A stretch of 64,000 nt of DNA from assembly GCF_028389875.1 (NCBI RefSeq), contig NC_084687.1, positions 6,918,157-6,982,156 on the forward strand, written 5' to 3'. The notes under the pieces are model-generated. The model ran no database searches. It was not told the origin of the DNA and worked only from the letters and a program-made list of their open reading frames with translations. The DNA is from Rhea pennata. Lineage: Eukaryota > Chordata > Aves > Rheiformes > Rheidae. Positions 59,611-64,000 of this stretch are shown here, piece by piece. Numbering within the stretch: position 1 is the stretch's first letter; each line of letters begins with the position of its first letter. Position numbers and translations under genes: made by a program.

Positions 59611-62600
59611 ATGGGACAGCAGTTCACCAATGCCGAAGGGGAACAAACAGAAATCGATGTTGCTGAATTGCAGGAATGGTATAAGAAATTTGTGGTGGAA
59701 TGTCCCAGTGGGACTCTGTTCATGCATGAATTCAAGCGCTTCTTTGGAGTCCAGGATAATCGCGAAGCTGCAGAGTATATTGAAAACATGTTCAGAGCTT
59801 TTGATAAGAACGGGGTAAGTGGCAAGGAGTTGTTGCAATGATTTTGCCAATAACCAGCACTCTCTACCTTCTGCAATTTGGAGATGCTTTGGAGCAGTTT
59901 CCACTCTTATTATGTTTAATGAGATAAAGGCAAGGAATCTGCCAGGGCTATATTGCAGTTGCATCACTTCTTGCAATGCAAGAGCTGACTGAAAGCGTGC
60001 TCTTTGGGTTCAAAATGCACTTGGAAATGAACAGCGGGGGATACAGCAGTGAGGCTGGTGAGATCCTGCACTGTGTTGCAGTCTCCTTCCTTACACAAGA
60101 AGCACATACTGCACCCATCTTTATGGCATGGTGTGGATTTATCTCCTCATAAATCTGTATGCGAATTAAGGACAGAATGTCCTTCTTCAAGTGCCTAAGG
60201 ATGGATTAAAAGGTTTAAACTTGGGCAGCCACACTTCTGAGACAGTATTGCTGGAAGATCTTCAAATAGCGAAGGTTACTAACAGAAAAAATATTTATCT
60301 GTTCTGATACAGGAGAAATTACAGTGGAGGGAAGTCCTACTTGGACTTGATATACAGTGGAGGAAATGTGTATGTACCTTACGAACAGGTAGCCTGTAAC
60401 AAAATATTGATTTTAGCTACTCAGAAGCTAAGGAATGCTGAATAATTGAATGCTGAAGGAAATGCCGATATTTTGGTCTTGATTCTCTTAGCTGTATTTG
60501 TCATCAGATGCCTGAGAAGTGAGCTTCTTGGTTCTGCAGCAGTTTATACTTACTCATGCACTGGTGTGAGTGATAGCATAATAATAGCGTGTAATATTTC
60601 AGATACTCAAATCAACATAAGGCGGCTGTCTTTCTCCTATTGAAATAGGTAGGTGATGTTTGCCAAACTGTTAGATTTTTCAGATGCTCTTGATCATATT
60701 TGAGGTATGTGCTTGTTTGTCTATCCACATAGGAAAAGGGGAGACAAGTATTAGATATTGCGTGTATTAGACAAAACAATTTCTATCAAGTTTTCTTTGA
60801 AACCAGTGGCAAAATTTCACTGTGGTAGTAGTAAAAGTCAGTTTGTGAGAGATGATTATTAAAAAGCTACAGAAAAGATAGACAGATAAAACTTGTCTCA
60901 GAATTTGAACTGGGCAAAACCTGAGCTCCTGCAAAAAGCATAGATCCAAACCGCATAATGAAATTCATGTAGAAAAGGATTCCTGCAGAAGTGTCCTGGT
61001 CTCTATGGCCTGCTGTAGCCAGGCAAAATATGCTTATCCATGCAATACAGGTAGTTTTTTCTAATAGCAATAAACAGTGTGTGTTACAGGAGGAAGTCTC
61101 AGCTTAAAGAAGTTTCTCTAATGACTGAGCCCCCTCCTCCTTTTTTTTTAATAGGGACAGGATACTTGCATGTATGCTAAAATTAAGTGCATTAAATTAG
61201 CTGTAGCTTTATGCATTTGCTAAATAGGCCTATGGTATATAATTAGTTAAAATGGGCCTAACGATCAATTTTCAGGGCGTAGTGATCTAAGGATTATTAG
61301 TGCTAAGGTAAGGACATCAGAACAAATGCATTCTAAATTATCTTTTTTGTTTCCTAAGTCCAGTAGTAGCAATTTTTGTTCCAAAGTATTACACAGTATT
61401 TAAGTGCCCAGTGACAAAGCAGCCAGCGGAGGACGTGCATAGACTGGATTTTTCAAAGGCCAGTTTTGCAAACTAGGTTGGGACTGCTCAAAGGTGACAT
61501 GCGCTGTTGAGCACCTGGTCTTTGGGACTGGTGCTGAGCTGCATGAGGGCCATCTGCTGGAGGCTGCTGAAGGAACTATGAATATTTCTAAAGCATTTTA
61601 AAAAAGAGTTTCAGGAGGCTAAACACTTGACATAAATCTTAATGCAAGTGCTCTTGCTGCTTCCTTCTGAACAGTTACATTTTCACTGTTGTCACCATCT
61701 TCCTCAGATAAATCAAGATCAATCAAGGGTGAAGCACAGAAGAAGCAGCAGTGCTTGAGTGTTAGTCTTGCAGGTGAAGCAGCTAAAGTCTCTCAGAATG
61801 GTGACCCCTTCCAGTAAAGTCAGCACTTCCTGCGCTCAATGATCCTCTCCTGCCTCTCCGTCATCCATGTGATCTGTATTGTCCCAGTGCATTTATATTT
61901 GTATACATAGTGTATTTCTGGAGTCCTAGCAAGTGTCCCCCCTTATAGTGGTATGGGAAACTTGCTTATTATCTGTTCTTACACTTTTTCAGGTGCTCAT
62001 CCTGGGGTGGGGGTGGGGGGGAGGAGGGACATGCTGAGGGGCATGACTGTACGTACAAATATTCTGGGAAATGCACAAGTCTTCTATAAATGTAAAGTGG
62101 GAAATAAATAGCTGTTTTTCATCCCTCTTTCACAGGCAGTTTTCTGTCAACTGTGTGGTTAATTGCCATTAAGACTGTCTCTTCTTTTCCTACAGGATAA
62201 CACCATTGACTTTCTGGAATATGTGGCTGCTCTAAACCTTGTTTTACGAGGAAAACTGGAACATAAACTGAGGTGGACATTCAAAGTATATGACAAGGAT
62301 GGGAATGGCTGCATAGATAAACTTGAGCTGCTAGAAATTGTTGAGGTAAGTGGGTATTGCCTAATTACTTATATTTAATCATTCTCTGGCAACATAATGA
62401 TACACATAATTCATGCAATGCATATAGTGATAATCCACTATGTCAAAGCAGCTGTGGGTAGTGATTAAGTGAAAATGCCTGGCCTAAGCAAAAGAGGTCA
62501 CTTGTGGAGTGGTTTGGTGGAGACCTAATGGGGCTGATGAGGAATCAGTTATACCCTGGGGCAGTCACAGGCCTTGGCCCTACTTAGGAATTCTAATTCC

Positions 62601-64000
62601 TAACAGGAATTAGGATTCTATGATTCTATGATTAGGAAGCAGCCCAAACTGCAGCAGCCTGGTGCTGCTGGGAAGTTCCCATATCTCTCTGCACTGCCTT
62701 GCGTTTCCTTTCACACCAAACTTTGTCACATGAATTGGAAGTAGAAGGGGGCTTTCGTCCTGTATTCCTTACAGGAGCCAGGTTTCCTGTTTGAGTATAT
62801 GTGAGAGTAAGCATAAATTTGTACAGAAATCCTTTTCATATTTCTTTCTGGGTTTTTGTTATATTCTGCAATTGCTTTTAATTATTGACTGTGGAAGTAT
62901 GAGAGTGCATATGTCCTAGTGGTTTAGCACAGAGGGACAGATAGGAGACACCTGGGCTTTTACTGTTGTGTAACTAGGTAAATCTATCAGTGATTGTGTT
63001 GGAGTCTCTGCCCCTGCAGCACAGGTGCTGTTACAGTCACCCTTTCACAGCTGCATTGCAAAGGCTTCATCAGTGGTTTCAGCCAATTTAGGCTCTTATG
63101 TGAACTGCAATATCAAGAAAACTCATCAGAGCAGTTGAATCTTTCTGTGCAAAACAAGTTCTTTTGGCTAAGATGTCAGCAGCTGGGGAAATGTGATCAG
63201 TTCTAGCTACCTGCATCACCAGGAAAGATGAGATAAAGAGTTTGGGGAAAGGAGTCTAGGGCAGGTTCAATTATGGTTTTAAGGTCAGCAAGGAAGTGGC
63301 CAGAGTTGTGTTCTGCTCTTGCTAATCCCCTGTCTGGGAAGACTTCTGACAAAACCCTTCAGCCTGATGAGCAAAATTAACAGTGAACAAGTAATTGCTT
63401 TGCGAGGAGGAGAGGAATGAATACACAGAGGGAGGAATAGGCAAAATCTGCTATGTTCCAGTGACATAGTGGAAGGGAAACTATGGGTCAAAATATGTGC
63501 TAATAGAAGGTTGTGATTTTGCAGCTTGGGCATAAATTCACTAGGGGAGAGAGAAGTGGTTAAATCCAGGTGTGCCTACTTTCAGATCAGCATGGACCCT
63601 GGAAAAAATCATTTAACTTCTAAGAATGATTTTTTTCACTGTGAAACTCTTACCTTGCTACTTGCAAAGAAACTTAAGGTTTGACCAATAGACATAAGTA
63701 AAATTGATGGGCAGCAATTTCAAAGTACAAATAATGTAATCTGCAGTGTGCATAATATAAGGTAGGAGATTTTATTAGTTATCTGGAGCTTTTCAGTGGC
63801 AGATATTTCTGAAAAGGTTAAAACTGAAGTCCTCAGACCTCTACACTGCTGAGAATATATGTACACCACTGATTTCCATGTGCCAGTCCTTATAATCTGT
63901 GAACTTCTTTACAGTCTATCTACAAGCTGAAGAAAGTGTGCCGATCTGAAGTGGAGGAGAGGACTCCATTGCTCACACCAGAGGAGGTTGTGGACAGAAT
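59611..64000 (+). CDS. GUCA1B: Guanylyl cyclase-activating protein 2, partial (cut by window end)
   Basis: This neuronal-calcium-sensor protein of photoreceptor outer segments activates retinal guanylyl cyclases when calcium falls, restoring cGMP after light. Exons seen: 59611-59814 (68 aa), 62196-62345 (50 aa) and 63915 to beyond the window (28 codons plus 2 nt). About 146 of an expected ~200 residues are visible. MGQ provides the N-myristoylation glycine. The first EF-hand is degenerate ([12 protein letters not shown], residues 31-42), as in all GCAPs. EF2 ([12 protein letters not shown], 65-76) spans the exon 1/2 junction, and EF3 ([12 protein letters not shown], 101-112) keeps its ligands. 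The text follows human GCAP2 ([41 protein letters not shown]). The start ATG was chosen by homology; the open frame upstream begins only with GTG. EF4 lies outside the window. Confidence 0.95.
59815..62195 (+). other. GUCA1B: GUCA1B intron 1
   Basis: The 2.4-kb intron has good GT/AG ends. An AT-rich block at about 61155-61290, dense in ATTA/TAAT cores and free of simple repeats, has the texture of a conserved non-coding element. A G-rich run lies near the 3' end. No coding sequence was recognised. Confidence 0.5.
62004..62027 (+). other. Strong G-quadruplex motif in GUCA1B intron 1
   Basis: Four guanine runs (4, 5, 7 and a final 3) separated by loops of one to four bases satisfy the G3+ N1-7 rule. 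The motif is on the transcribed-sense strand about 170 bp before exon 2, where an RNA quadruplex could influence splicing. Function is inference only. Confidence 0.6.
62346..63914 (+). other. GUCA1B: GUCA1B intron 2
   Basis: The 1.57-kb intron has GTAAGT and TTTACAG ends. Apart from the CR1-like terminal motif near its start, no element or coding sequence was recognised. Confidence 0.6.
62612..62632 (+). mobile_element. Possible CR1 3'-end relic
   Basis: The motif ATTCTATGATTCTATGATT is the usual terminal repeat of avian CR1 LINEs. The preceding 100 bp does not clearly match a CR1 3' UTR, so this may be a very short, heavily decayed 5'-truncated copy. It lies in GUCA1B intron 2. Confidence 0.4.

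Overview
The window reads as a bird genome, probably a gene-dense microchromosome. Introns are compact, promoters are CpG-rich, the spliced genes are vertebrate, and almost no repeats are interspersed. The only clear retroposon is a short tRNA-headed SINE with a CR1-type tail, a construction known from passerines among birds; this hints at a songbird or relative but does not prove it. The gene order matches the mammalian 1q32 block G0S2 - HSD11B1 - TRAF3IP3 - C1orf74 - IRF6, followed by GUCA1B, which lies elsewhere in mammals.

Layout. 1-5.5 kb is gene-free upstream DNA. 5.7-6.8 kb holds G0S2 (+), with a TATA box and 11 CCGAG pentamers in its 5' UTR. 6.8-13.6 kb is intergenic. 13.7-18.1 kb holds an intact six-exon HSD11B1 (+). 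20.25-24.24 kb holds a second, diverged HSD11B1 copy (+) that is a pseudogene; its intron 4 carries a tRNA-Gly(TCC)-like sequence and the SINE. About 25.9-42.9 kb holds TRAF3IP3 (+), with 15 coding exons and a C-terminal membrane anchor. 44.2-45.0 kb holds single-exon C1orf74 (-). 45.1-46.14 kb is a GC-rich minisatellite with a ~525-bp higher-order repeat. 46.2-54.7 kb holds IRF6 (-), all seven coding exons resolved, with a large first intron and a CpG-island promoter. 54.8-59.6 kb is intergenic. 59.6-64 kb holds the first part of GUCA1B (+), cut by the window end.

The genes are not a pathway. They are a conserved linkage group covering a lipolysis inhibitor (G0S2), glucocorticoid reactivation (HSD11B1), a lymphocyte TRAF3 adaptor (TRAF3IP3), an uncharacterised protein (C1orf74), an epidermal and craniofacial transcription factor (IRF6) and a photoreceptor calcium sensor (GUCA1B). 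I found no evidence of a wholly new system. The best leads are the minisatellite between IRF6 and C1orf74, the dead HSD11B1 paralogue, a reading-frame puzzle at a TRAF3IP3 microexon, and the tRNA-Gly/SINE pair. Exon boundaries were read by hand from splice sites, reading phase and remembered human proteins; no alignment or database search was run.
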